A stretch of DNA of 55,801 nt from Ruminococcus sp. (GTDB taxonomy: Bacteria; Bacillota; Clostridia; Oscillospirales; Ruminococcaceae). The notes under the pieces are model-generated. The model worked only from the letters and a program-made list of their open reading frames with translations, did no database searches and had not been told where the DNA came from. Where the stretch lies: positions 1-55,801 of the forward strand of contig SVNW01000015.1 of the NCBI GenBank assembly GCA_015066745.1, written 5' to 3'. The position numbers and the translations under genes are program-made. Below are positions 15,484 to 24,680 of this stretch, one piece after another (position 1 is the first letter of the stretch; the number at the start of each line of letters is the position of its first letter).

Positions 15484-18104
15484 CAGCTTCCTCTCAGACC
15501 CGGAACAAATCCGAACGCCCTTACATACGGATCATCCAGATGAGCATTTGGTCCGCTCAGAAGTACGCCATCAGGAGCTTCAGGAAATGACTCGTCGATC
15601 TCAGCTATCCAGAATCTATGATACGGTCTTTTTCCGCAGTATGTACCGTAACCTGTGATAAATGAAAAATTGAGCGGGTTTGTTCCGAGCAGATAGTCCA
15701 TAGCAGTTGTTGCACCACTCATATATCTGACATCTTGTGTAAGGTCATAAGCGTATGCCATAACTATAGCATTGTTTAAAACCATTGAGTTAGACCCATA
15801 TTCATAACCTATGATAAGGGGTGGTGGATCAATACTTGAAGTACTAGAATGTATGATATCGTTAAAAAACGGTATTCCATAACCTTGTGTTTGTTCTAAA
15901 GCTATATATTTATCAGCAACTCCGACGATACAGCCTTTTATCATTTCATAGTCTTCTTCAAAGAGCAGATCTTTATTAAGAGCAAGTGTCAGAGTACCTG
16001 CAGCTGCTGTATTTCCCCAGTTAAAAGCCGTATACGAACCATTACCGTCCTCATTTTCACCACCGGTGATCCTGTGATATACTTTGAACGCTTCTTCATA
16101 TCCTGAAAGTTCTTTATAATATTCATCAGCAGAAGGATCACCCATTCTCCTTGCAGATACATAAAGCTCACAGGCTGCCCAGTAAGCATCATCTCTTACT
16201 TCATAATCACCGTAAGAACTACCACCCTTGCTCTGATACATAGGAGCATATAATGATTCTTCGTTAAGTTCTTCCTTGACACAAAGAGTATTAAGCTCAG
16301 GGTGAATTACTTCTGTCAGATCAGCCTCATACCAATGCATACGATATGCGTCATATGCTTTTTTTGCTTCTTCAAGATAGAAAGTAGCCTTTTCTTTGTC
16401 ATAAGGTTCCCAGAGTCTTGCAGCCTGTGCGGCACATGCTGCATAATTAAGTGTAGCAGCAAATGTCGGAGGCTTTATGACACGTATTGTTTCATATTCT
16501 GCTATGTAATCATACAGTCTTGTGGCAAGCCCTGTCCACTTGTAATCGTGCATCTTGTGATATACCATGCCTGCATATTTTCCCCATGTAGGTTCATTTT
16601 CCCTGACAACCATTTTCGACATCCAGTCAAGTTCTACTGCTGTTTCATCGAGTATATCAGGAATCTTGTTACCTGTTTCCGGAATCACGACCACACCTGA
16701 ACCATCGGCAAACTTATCTTTTCCCTCTTTTGTACCGATAGCTCTTTCATACATATTCTGCAAAGTCCATACCGACATACCGCCGTTTACAACATACTTA
16801 CCAAAATCACCTGCATCATACCAGCCACCTGTTGCACCGACTTTTGAGGAAGCATATATTTCAGTTGCTTCTTTTGCAGTGGCATATCCATTTTTCCAGA
16901 ATTTCTGTACATAGCCTGTATCACTCTTATCAAAACCTGCATAAGACAACGAAGCTGCATCACCGGAAGTGATATACGCTGCATCTATTTCAACACCCGA
17001 ACGGTTCTGATAGAAAAAGTTTACTGCATTTGTAAGCAGATCATGATTTTCGTCTGAATATATATCGTCATTGATCCTGAAATCAAAAGATCTCCACTTT
17101 CCTACTCTGATATAGTATGTACCCGGTTCATTAAATTCTGTAAAATCAAGTTTGCATACATTATCTCCTGAGTCCTTGTCTTTTATTGCTTTTTGTGCCT
17201 TACCTTTATACTTTACTTCATCTGTCTTAGCGTCGCACACTTCAAAATCATATGGCATCTGAACAAGATCAATATGTGATGCATCTACGAGCAAATCGCC
17301 TTTATTATCACCGAGTACAGCAACTTTGCTAAGATTTGGATAATATCCAAGCTGATTTACAGAGATATAGTTTACAAGTTCACCATCAGGAGCATAGATT
17401 TCGGGGGCAACGAGTGCAGAACGGTCACGGTTTGTTCCCCAGTATGTATCAGGTTTTGCTATATCACATGATTCTCCCGGTTCACAGGTCTGACACTTGA
17501 TCGACATATTATCAAACCATATCTCATCATCGTCCTGAGCATTTCCTTCATACATAGTACCCTTGGCATACTGAAATACCCATTCAAGATCTTCAAGATC
17601 TTTTGTCGGTGTAAATTCACCTGAAAACGTCTGCCATTTATTTGTAAGAACAGCAGCTTTACCCCACTGACCGTCCATATGAGGTCCGTGTTCCATCTTA
17701 TCACCGTTTAAAACAAAGTATTCATTGTGACCGTCTTCAGTTCCTATTCTCGAACAAAGCTGAAAACCGGATCTTTTTGACTTTGCAGAAAAGCTAACGG
17801 TATATGTATGACCTGCTTTAAATTCAAGATCTCCGTGTTTTAGCTGAAGATCCCACTTTTCTTTTTCTTCACCTTCAGCGTTCAGGATATATATATGCAA
17901 AGCACCATCTTCAACACAGAAATTTTGTCTGGCAGGGCTTACTTCAGTAGTATGCCATGGAAGCATTTTAGCGTATTTAAACTCTGTTTCGCTTATCATT
18001 TCAACTTCTGCAAAAACACTTGTTGCAGGTATGACAGATGTACCAAGCAGTGTAACTGAGGCTATCGTTGCCATGATTTTTCTTAGTTTTCTTTTTACTG
18101 TCAT
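15114..18104 (-). CDS. GH9 gene A: CBM4-Ig-GH9-dockerin protein with altered active-site residues
   Basis: 996 aa. Signal peptide at about 1-33; CBM4_9-like module about 35-200 (from MLPWHTTE to EIWFDNMSIKC); N-terminal Ig-like domain about 225-340 (LVNYISVNQLGYYPNLSKVAVLGD); GH9 catalytic module about 345-910; dockerin in the last 65 residues with loops DFNGDGVSDLSD and a weak DVYYDGEVNIAD. The GH9 nucleophile region GGWYDAGDFGKYVVNGG is intact. The active-site His signature reads PYHR, not PHHR (Tyr codon 15621-15623). The catalytic-acid motif reads WSTNSASLEYNS, not WSTNEVTINWNA (Ser codon 15435-15437). GH9 enzymes cleave beta-1,4-glucan; activity of this copy is doubtful. The ATG at 18104 fits a GGGTGGG box better than an upstream GTG. 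Confidence 0.93.
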   Translation of the reverse strand: MTVKRKLRKIMATIASVTLLGTSVIPATSVFAEVEMISETEFKYAKMLPWHTTEVSPARQNFCVEDGALHIYILNAEGEEKEKWDLQLKHGDLEFKAGHTYTVSFSAKSKRSGFQLCSRIGTEDGHNEYFVLNGDKMEHGPHMDGQWGKAAVLTNKWQTFSGEFTPTKDLEDLEWVFQYAKGTMYEGNAQDDDEIWFDNMSIKCQTCEPGESCDIAKPDTYWGTNRDRSALVAPEIYAPDGELVNYISVNQLGYYPNLSKVAVLGDNKGDLLVDASHIDLVQMPYDFEVCDAKTDEVKYKGKAQKAIKDKDSGDNVCKLDFTEFNEPGTYYIRVGKWRSFDFRINDDIYSDENHDLLTNAVNFFYQNRSGVEIDAAYITSGDAASLSYAGFDKSDTGYVQKFWKNGYATAKEATEIYASSKVGATGGWYDAGDFGKYVVNGGMSVWTLQNMYERAIGTKEGKDKFADGSGVVVIPETGNKIPDILDETAVELDWMSKMVVRENEPTWGKYAGMVYHKMHDYKWTGLATRLYDYIAEYETIRVIKPPTFAATLNYAACAAQAARLWEPYDKEKATFYLEEAKKAYDAYRMHWYEADLTEVIHPELNTLCVKEELNEESLYAPMYQSKGGSSYGDYEVRDDAYWAACELYVSARRMGDPSADEYYKELSGYEEAFKVYHRITGGENEDGNGSYTAFNWGNTAAAGTLTLALNKDLLFEEDYEMIKGCIVGVADKYIALEQTQGYGIPFFNDIIHSSTSSIDPPPLIIGYEYGSNSMVLNNAIVMAYAYDLTQDVRYMSGATTAMDYLLGTNPLNFSFITGYGTYCGKRPYHRFWIAEIDESFPEAPDGVLLSGPNAHLDDPYVRAFGFVPGLRGSCSQRCYMDSTESWSTNSASLEYNSSLAWVVSFLQDEAAKISCPDDPEPVDPAEIKYGDFNGDGVSDLSDLTLLSLHLIGDISVSDDVLKAADVYYDGEVNIADLAHFKQYICKEPDIVLGPQK

Positions 18105-18148
18105 TTCATTTCCCACCCGTTTTTCATAATAAAAAATTTAATAATCAC

Positions 18149-18518
18149 TTATTTTTGCGGACCGAGAACAATATCGGGTTCTTTACATATATACTGTTTG
18201 AAATGAGCAAGGTCTGCGATATTTACTTCTCCGTCATAATAAACATCAGCTGCTTTTAACACATCATCTGAAACAGAAATATCACCTATGAGATGAAGGC
18301 TTAAAAGTGTAAGGTCTGACAGGTCAGAAACACCATCACCGTTAAAGTCACCATATTTTATTTCGGCCGGATCTACAGGTTCAGGATCATCAGGACAACT
18401 TATCTTTGCTGCTTCGTCCTGAAGGAATGAAACTACCCATGCAAGTGATGAATTGTATTCAAGTGACGCACTGTTTGTTGACCATGATTCTGTTGAATCC
18501 ATATAGCATCTCTGTGAA
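18149..18518 (-). repeat. 370-bp 3'-end repeat, copy 2 (in GH9 gene B)
   Basis: This matches 15114-15483 without a visible mismatch. The first differences are the base pair just beyond the stop codon (18148 versus 15113) and the base at 18519 versus 15484. Confidence 0.93.
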
Positions 18519-21115
18519 GGAATGTCACAATAAGGAGCAAATCCAAAAGCTCTGATATATGGATCGTCAAGATAAGCACTCGGTCCGCTCAGAAGTACAC
18601 CATCAGGTGCTTCAGGGAATGATCTGTCAACCTCGGAAGCCCAGTATTTATGATACGGTTTTTGTCCGCTGTATATGCCATAACCTGTGATAAATGAGAA
18701 ATTAAGCGGATTTGTTCCGAACAAATAGTCCATAGCTGTTGTTACACCGCTGATATATTCAGGGTCTTCTGTAAGTTCATATGCATATGCCATAACTATT
18801 GCATTATTTAAAACCATTGAGTTAGATGCAAATTCGTATCCATGAATAGTATTATAATAATCATAGCTAAAAGGATCATTATATTTCGGAGAATCATCAA
18901 GATACGGTATACCATAGCCCTGGCTCTGTTCTGTGGATATATACTCATCAGCTGTTTTTACTAATGAAGTTTTTAGCTTTTCGTATTCTTCTTCAGATAT
19001 AAGGTCTTTGTTAAGTGCAAGTGTCATATTGCCTGCAGTGGCTGTATTTCCCCAGTTAAAAGCTGTATATGAACCTCCGGACTTTTGATTTTCACCACCG
19101 GTGATTTTATGAGGTACTTCAAACGCCTTTTTATATTCTGAAAGTTCCTTATAGTATTTGTCTGCAGAAGAGTCACCCATTCTCTTTGCTGTTACATAAA
19201 GCTCACAAGCAGCCCAGTAAGCGTCATCTCTTACCTCATAATCACCGTAAGGACTGCCACCCTTTGCATGATACTTAGGCGCATATAATGATTCTTCGTT
19301 GATTTCTTCCTTAGCACAAGGTATATCGAAATCCGGATGCGCTGTTTCTGCCAGGTCAGCCTCATAATAGTGCGTAAGATATGCGTCATATGCTTTTTTT
19401 GCTTCTTCAAGATAAAAATCAGCCTTTTCTTTGTCATAAGGTTCCCAGAGTCTTGCTGCCTGTGCGGTACATGCAACATAATTAAGCGTAGCAGCAAACG
19501 TCGGAGGTTTTACGATACGCAGTGTACCCCATTCTTCTTCATAAATATATGGTTTTACTGCAAGCCCTGTCCATTTATGGTCATGTAACTTATGATAAAC
19601 CAATCCTGCATACTTGCCCCATGTAGGTTCATCTTCCTTTACAACCATACTTGTCATCCAGTCAAGTTCTACAGCTGTTTCATCGAGTATATCGGGAATA
19701 TCATTACCTGCTTCCGGCACCATAACTACACCTGAGGCGTCAGAAAATTTTTCTTTTCCTTCTCCCGAAAGGACAGATCTTTCATACATATTTTGCAAGG
19801 TCCAGACTGATATACCGCCGTTTACAACGTATTTTCCATGATCTCCTGCATCATACCAGCCACCTGTTGCTGTGATCTCAGAAGAAGTATATGTTTCTTT
19901 TATTTCCTGCCAGCCTATATATTCATTTTTCCATACTTTCTGTACATAAGCTGTATCAGACTTATGACCGCCTGCATGAGCAAGCTCATCTTTATTGCCT
20001 GATGTAATATACTGAGATTCGATATCGATACCCGAACGATTCTGATAGAAGTAGTTAATGGAATCGGTAAGCAGGTTTTCTGAATAAATATCCTCTGCTA
20101 TCCTGAAATCAAAAGATCTCCATTCACCTACTTTGATATAATAAGTCCCCGGTTCATTATATTCTGTAAAATCAAGCTTATATACAGTATCACCGGAAGC
20201 CTCATCTTTTATAGCTTTTCCCGATTTACCTTTATACTTTACTTCATTTGTCTTAGCGTCGCATATTTCAAAATCATATGAATTTTCGGTAAGATCAATA
20301 GTTGATGCATGATAAATGATATCTCCTTTATTATCAGAAAGCACTGCTATCTTACTAAGCTTTGGATAATATCCCAGCTGATTTACAGAAATGTAATTTA
20401 CAAGCTTACCATCAGGAGCATATTTTTCGGGATCAACAAGTGCAGAACGGTCACGGTTTGTTCCCCAGTCGGTATCAGGACGTGATACATCACAATTATC
20501 TCCGGGTTCACAAGTCTGGCATACGATCGACATATCATCAAACCATATCTCATCTCCGTCCTTAGCATTGCCTTCATACCTAGTACCGCTAGCATACTCA
20601 AATTCCCAGATAAGACCTTCAAGATCCTCTGTTGGTGTAAATTCACCTGAAAATGTCTGCCATTTATTTGTAAGAATCGCTGCTTTGCCCCACTGACCGT
20701 TCATATGAGGACCATGTTCCATCTTATCACCGTTTAATACAAAATATTCTTTATCACCAAGAACATTTCCTATATTTGAACAGAGTTCAAGACCGTTTCT
20801 GTTTGACTTTGCCTTAAAGCTTACCGTATATGTGTGACCTTTCTTAAAACTAAGATTTTTGTATCTTGTCATAAGATCCCATTTTTCCAGATCAGAACCT
20901 ACTGATTTAAGAATCATTATATGAATAGCACCGTCTTCGATCCAGAAATTCTGCTTTGCAGGACTGCTTTCTACGGTATGCCACGGAAGCATTTTGTATT
21001 CAAAGCTTGTTTCACTAAGCATCTCTACTTCGGCAGAAACATTCATCCCTGAACCTGCCATCATAGTAACAGCCATCAATGATGCAATAACTTTTTTTGT
21101 TTTCTTACTTATCAT
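18149..21115 (-). CDS. GH9 gene B: CBM4-Ig-GH9-dockerin protein with altered active-site residues
   Basis: 988 aa with the same architecture as gene A: signal peptide 1-28, CBM4_9-like about 30-195, Ig-like about 220-330, GH9 about 335-895, dockerin at the end. GGWYDAGDHGKYVVNGG keeps the nucleophile and base Asp residues. The His signature reads PYHK (Tyr codon 18653-18655, with the following Arg also changed to Lys). The acid motif again reads WSTNSASLEYNS (Ser codon 18470-18472). Its last 122 codons and stop are identical to those of gene A. GGGGAG precedes the ATG. It lies 44 bp upstream of gene A and 98 bp downstream of gene C, behind a hairpin. It is probably secreted and cellulosome-bound, perhaps as a binding rather than cutting subunit. 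Confidence 0.93.
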   Translation of the reverse strand: MISKKTKKVIASLMAVTMMAGSGMNVSAEVEMLSETSFEYKMLPWHTVESSPAKQNFWIEDGAIHIMILKSVGSDLEKWDLMTRYKNLSFKKGHTYTVSFKAKSNRNGLELCSNIGNVLGDKEYFVLNGDKMEHGPHMNGQWGKAAILTNKWQTFSGEFTPTEDLEGLIWEFEYASGTRYEGNAKDGDEIWFDDMSIVCQTCEPGDNCDVSRPDTDWGTNRDRSALVDPEKYAPDGKLVNYISVNQLGYYPKLSKIAVLSDNKGDIIYHASTIDLTENSYDFEICDAKTNEVKYKGKSGKAIKDEASGDTVYKLDFTEYNEPGTYYIKVGEWRSFDFRIAEDIYSENLLTDSINYFYQNRSGIDIESQYITSGNKDELAHAGGHKSDTAYVQKVWKNEYIGWQEIKETYTSSEITATGGWYDAGDHGKYVVNGGISVWTLQNMYERSVLSGEGKEKFSDASGVVMVPEAGNDIPDILDETAVELDWMTSMVVKEDEPTWGKYAGLVYHKLHDHKWTGLAVKPYIYEEEWGTLRIVKPPTFAATLNYVACTAQAARLWEPYDKEKADFYLEEAKKAYDAYLTHYYEADLAETAHPDFDIPCAKEEINEESLYAPKYHAKGGSPYGDYEVRDDAYWAACELYVTAKRMGDSSADKYYKELSEYKKAFEVPHKITGGENQKSGGSYTAFNWGNTATAGNMTLALNKDLISEEEYEKLKTSLVKTADEYISTEQSQGYGIPYLDDSPKYNDPFSYDYYNTIHGYEFASNSMVLNNAIVMAYAYELTEDPEYISGVTTAMDYLFGTNPLNFSFITGYGIYSGQKPYHKYWASEVDRSFPEAPDGVLLSGPSAYLDDPYIRAFGFAPYCDIPSQRCYMDSTESWSTNSASLEYNSSLAWVVSFLQDEAAKISCPDDPEPVDPAEIKYGDFNGDGVSDLSDLTLLSLHLIGDISVSDDVLKAADVYYDGEVNIADLAHFKQYICKEPDIVLGPQK

Positions 21116-21145
21116 AATATTTCTCCCCTTTATCTAAAAAATAAC

Positions 21146-21170
21146 CGGCTATTCAATAAATGAATAGCCG
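21146..21170 (-). terminator. Hairpin attenuator between GH9 genes C and B
   Basis: A perfect 10-bp stem (CGGCTATTCA / TGAATAGCCG) with a 5-nt loop lies after the gene C stop and before gene B. In the minus direction it is followed by GTTATTTTTTAG, a weak U-tract. It probably reduces read-through from gene C into B and A, or protects the gene C mRNA end. Confidence 0.7.
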
Positions 21171-21213
21171 ATCAATAAACTTAATATATAATAGTACTGA
21201 TTCTAATCAACCA

Positions 21214-24200
21214 TTACTGTGGACCGAGAACAATACCAGCTTCCTTGCTTACATACTGCTTGAAGTGAGCGAGGTCAGCGATATCTACAGTACCGTCACC
21301 GTTTACGTCAGCAGCCTTAGCAGGATTACCTGAGAGTGACTTGTCACCGAGGAGGTTGAGGCTGAGGATAGTAAGGTCTGAAAGGTCAATCTTACTATCT
21401 TCGTTAAGGTCACCATATACGAGGCTACCTGGCTGAACAGGTGTAGGTGTAGTTGTAGTTGTTGTATTATTCTTATTTGGATCTTCTGGATCTTTTGGAG
21501 CTTCTGCAGCTTCATCCTGAAGGAATGAAACCATCCATGCAAGTGGAGCGTTCCAGTTGATTGTAACTTCGTTTGTTGACCAAGCTTCGATTGAGTCAAC
21601 GAAACATCTCTGTGATGGGTTACCAACCTTACCAGGAACAAATCCGAGAGCTCTTACGTATGGATCCTGAAGACCTGCGTTAGGACCACCTGAGAGGATT
21701 CCGTCCGGAGCTTCCGGGAGAGTCTTATCGAGTTCTTTTGACCAGTATCTGTGGTGTGGGCTTGTTTCATAGTATGAACCGTAACCTGTGATGAATGAGA
21801 AGTTAAGTGGGTTTGTACCGAGGAGATAGTCCATAGCAGTTGTTACACCGTTCATGTACTTGATATCTCCTGTAAGGTCATAAGCATATGCCATTACCAT
21901 AGCATTGTTGATAACCATTGAGTTTGAACCCCATTCATAACCGTCGATTATGATTGATGGATCAAGGTTGTTAGGATCGTTGTATCCAGGACCGTCATAC
22001 TTGTATGGGAGACCGTAACCCTGTGCTTCTTCTGTCTTGATGTAATCATCAGCAGCAGCTGTGATTGAAGCTTCGAGTGTTGAAACTTCTGTAGCTGAAA
22101 GGAGATCCTTATGGAGAGCAAGAGTCATAGAACCTGCAGAAGCAGTATTTCCCCAGTTGAATGTTGTATATGAACCTTCACCACTTGCGTTTTCACCACC
22201 AGTGATTCTTGTTGTTACCTTAAATGCGTTTGTGTATTCAGCAACCTTGTTATAGTATTCGTCAGCAGCTGAGTCGCCGAGCTTCTTAGCTGATACGAAG
22301 ATTTCACAAGCTGCCCAGTAAGCGTCGTCTCTTACTTCGTTATCTCCGTAAGGACCGCCACCCTTTGCCTGCCACATAGGAGCATAGAGTGAATCTTCTC
22401 TGATTTCTTCCTTAGAGCAAGGACAATCGAGGTCTGGATGTGTTGTTTCTGTCAGATCAGCCGGATAGTAGTTCTTTTCGTAAGCAGCATAAGCATTCTT
22501 AGCTTCTTCGAGGTAGAAAGCTGCCTTAGTAGCATCATATGGTTCCCAAAGTCTTGCAGCCTGAGCAGCACATGCAGCATAGTTAAGTGTAGCAGCAAAC
22601 GTCGGAGGTTTTACAATACGTACTGTTCCCCATTCTTTTTCGTAGTCATATGGTCTTGTTGCAAGTCCTGTCCACTTGTGGTCATGGAGCTTATGATATA
22701 CCATGCCTGCATATTTGCCCCATGTCTTTTCATCAGCCTTAACAACCATGCTTGTCATCCAGTCAAGTTCTACAGCTGCTTCATCGAGAACGTCCGGAAT
22801 CTTGTTGCCTGCTTCAGGAACTACTACTGTACCTGAACCATCAGCAAACTTTTCACCGTTATTTGTAAGAGTTGCTCTTTCGAACATGTTCTGGAGTGTC
22901 CATACAGCAATACCGCCGTTTACAACGTACTTACCGTGGTCACCGGCATCATACCAACCACCGTTTGAAGTGATTTTTGAAGATGCATATGTACCTGTTG
23001 CTTCATCAGTGCTTGCATACTCGTTCTTCCAGATCTTCTGTACAGAAGCTGTATCTGTCTTATGACCGCCTTCGTGAGCAAGACCAGCCTTATCACCTGA
23101 TGTGATATACTTTTCTTCAATATCAATACCTGAACGGTTCTGATAGAAGTAGTTTACTGCGTTTGTGAGCATATTGTGGCTGTCATCTGAATAAATGTCA
23201 TCGCCGATCTCGAAATCGAATGATCTCCAGTCGCCTACCTTGATGTAGTACTTACCAGGTGTATTGAATTCTGAGAAATCAAGTTTGTATACTGTATCGT
23301 TAGAGTCAGCATCCTTGATAGCTGAACCTGATGTTCCTGAGAACTTTACAGCACCTGTGCTTGCATCGCAAACATCAAAGTCATATGAGCTCTTTGTAAG
23401 GTCGATAGATGATGCACCGTAAAGGATATCACCCTTGTTATCGCCGAGAACAGCAACTTTCTTGAGGTTTGGATAGTAACCGAGCTGGTTTACTGAAATG
23501 TAGTTTACAAGCGTTCCGCCCGGAGCATACTTATCAGGATCAACGTATGCAGAATAGTCACGGTTTACAGCACCGTATGATTCTGTAGGATCTGCGTTAC
23601 ATTCTTCACATGTTTCACATACGATCGACATATCGTCAAACCAGATTTCGTCTCCGTCCTCAGCATTACCTTCGTACTTAGTACCATTTGCATAGTGGAA
23701 TGCCCATTCAACAGCTTCGAGATCCTTAGTAGGTGTGAATTCACCTGTGATCGTCTGCCATTCAGTAGTAAGAACTGCTGCCTTACCCCACTGACCGCCC
23801 ATATGAGGACCCTGCTGCATCTTGTCAACATTTACTACGCAGTATTCTTCGTCACCCTTGATGTTACCGATCTTTGAGCAAAGTTCAAGACCGCTTCTGT
23901 TAGCCTTAGCCTTGAAAGTAACTGTATACTTATGATTAGCTTTCAAGTTAATATTTCTGTGTCTTACCTGGAGATCCCACTTTTCCTTGTCAGCACCTTC
24001 AGCTTTAAGGATCATTACGTGGAATGCACCGTCTTCGATTGCGAAGTTCTGCTTTGCAGGGCTTGATTCACATGTGTGCCATGGAAGAGCCTTATACTCA
24101 AAGCTTGTTTCGCCGAGTACTTCACCTGCAGAAACGCTCATTGAAGGTGCTGCTACTGCACCAGCGAGTAATGTAACTGCTGCTAATGTCGCCATAACTT

Positions 24201-24222
24201 TTCTAAGTTTTCTACTTGACAT
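21214..24222 (-). CDS. GH9 gene C: CBM4-Ig-GH9-dockerin cellulase (canonical active site)
   Basis: 1002 aa. Signal peptide about 1-31; CBM4_9-like about 33-195; Ig-like about 220-330 (LVNYISVNQLGYYPNLKKVAVLGD); GH9 module about 335-900; Thr/Pro linker with six consecutive Thr; dockerin with loops DLNEDSKIDLSD and DVNGDGTVDIAD. GGWYDAGDHGKYVVNGG, SPHHRYW and DSIEAWSTNEVTINWNAPLAW supply the Asp pair, His and catalytic Glu (codon 21568-21570) of an active GH9. The CBM4-Ig-GH9 order is that of CbhA-type cellobiohydrolases. AGGAGG lies 9 nt before the ATG at 24222, so upstream in-frame codons were rejected. Codons look optimised (AAG, GTT, ACT) as in the neighbouring glycolytic genes, unlike A and B, suggesting high expression from the promoter near 24440. 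Confidence 0.95.
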   Translation of the reverse strand: MSSRKLRKVMATLAAVTLLAGAVAAPSMSVSAGEVLGETSFEYKALPWHTCESSPAKQNFAIEDGAFHVMILKAEGADKEKWDLQVRHRNINLKANHKYTVTFKAKANRSGLELCSKIGNIKGDEEYCVVNVDKMQQGPHMGGQWGKAAVLTTEWQTITGEFTPTKDLEAVEWAFHYANGTKYEGNAEDGDEIWFDDMSIVCETCEECNADPTESYGAVNRDYSAYVDPDKYAPGGTLVNYISVNQLGYYPNLKKVAVLGDNKGDILYGASSIDLTKSSYDFDVCDASTGAVKFSGTSGSAIKDADSNDTVYKLDFSEFNTPGKYYIKVGDWRSFDFEIGDDIYSDDSHNMLTNAVNYFYQNRSGIDIEEKYITSGDKAGLAHEGGHKTDTASVQKIWKNEYASTDEATGTYASSKITSNGGWYDAGDHGKYVVNGGIAVWTLQNMFERATLTNNGEKFADGSGTVVVPEAGNKIPDVLDEAAVELDWMTSMVVKADEKTWGKYAGMVYHKLHDHKWTGLATRPYDYEKEWGTVRIVKPPTFAATLNYAACAAQAARLWEPYDATKAAFYLEEAKNAYAAYEKNYYPADLTETTHPDLDCPCSKEEIREDSLYAPMWQAKGGGPYGDNEVRDDAYWAACEIFVSAKKLGDSAADEYYNKVAEYTNAFKVTTRITGGENASGEGSYTTFNWGNTASAGSMTLALHKDLLSATEVSTLEASITAAADDYIKTEEAQGYGLPYKYDGPGYNDPNNLDPSIIIDGYEWGSNSMVINNAMVMAYAYDLTGDIKYMNGVTTAMDYLLGTNPLNFSFITGYGSYYETSPHHRYWSKELDKTLPEAPDGILSGGPNAGLQDPYVRALGFVPGKVGNPSQRCFVDSIEAWSTNEVTINWNAPLAWMVSFLQDEAAEAPKDPEDPNKNNTTTTTTPTPVQPGSLVYGDLNEDSKIDLSDLTILSLNLLGDKSLSGNPAKAADVNGDGTVDIADLAHFKQYVSKEAGIVLGPQ

Positions 24223-24425
24223 CGTCTTTTTCCTCCTAATTTTCAACTTAATCATCTTAAGTATGTTTAATAAAATACCTGATCACCGATAAGAAATAAG
24301 AACTTTAATTTTTTTTATTAAATCAAAGTCTGTTTCGCCCTCACCGGTCAACCTTTACCAGTCAAAATAAGCCGGAACAAAAAACATGTGGATAATTGTC
24401 ATGTTTAATATCCAACTCACCCACT
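24223..24425 (-). promoter_or_regulatory. About 200-nt untranslated leader of GH9 gene C
   Basis: From the predicted transcription start to the ATG there is no ORF. The leader contains a hairpin (ACATG / CATGT near 24382-24402) and a G-rich segment with CCGG repeats (about 24330-24373, minus strand CCGGCTTATT...GACCGGTGAGGGC) that could fold. It does not match a riboswitch class I recognise. The long leader fits post-transcriptional control or mRNA stabilisation. Confidence 0.4.
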
Positions 24426-24431
24426 GCTATT

Positions 24432-24460
24432 ATTATAATATTTTTTCTAAACAAAGTAAA
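24432..24460 (-). promoter_or_regulatory. Promoter of the GH9 array
   Basis: TTTACT (24455-24460, minus strand) and a perfect TATAAT (24432-24437) are separated by 17 bp in the intergenic region upstream of GH9 gene C. Confidence 0.65.
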
Positions 24461-24627
24461 GGGTTTTTGAAAACTTTGTTAATGGTTCTAGTAACACGGT
24501 TATTTTTTTGTGCAACTAAGATAAAATTGTAGCATAAAATTCTATAATTTTAATAGATTATATCCGACAAATTAAAACTTAATACCTTTATTATTTATAA
24601 ATTATAAATTAAAGCAAAAAAACAAAA

Positions 24628-24663
24628 ACAACGCATGAAATCATACTTAAATCCATGCGTTGT
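24628..24663 (-). terminator. Terminator of the pgk-tpiA-gpmI cluster
   Basis: A 10-bp perfect stem (ACAACGCATG / CATGCGTTGT) is followed on the minus strand by TTTTGTTTTTTTG, just after the gpmI stop. Confidence 0.85.
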
Positions 24664-24680
24664 TTACATTAATCATTAAA

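Noticed and set aside
16302..16914. Plus-strand ORFs opposite the GH9 genes
   Set aside because: Similar antisense frames recur at the same place in all three GH9 copies because the coding strand is conserved. No ribosome-binding site or domain was seen.
15114..18518. Insertion sequence or transposon as the cause of the 370-bp repeat
   Set aside because: The repeat lies wholly inside coding sequence, has no terminal inverted repeats, no target duplication and no transposase. Recombination between paralogues explains it.
24330..24375. c-di-GMP riboswitch in the GH9 leader
   Set aside because: A few G-rich bits look similar, but the conserved core motifs could not be aligned, so it is listed only as a possibly structured leader.
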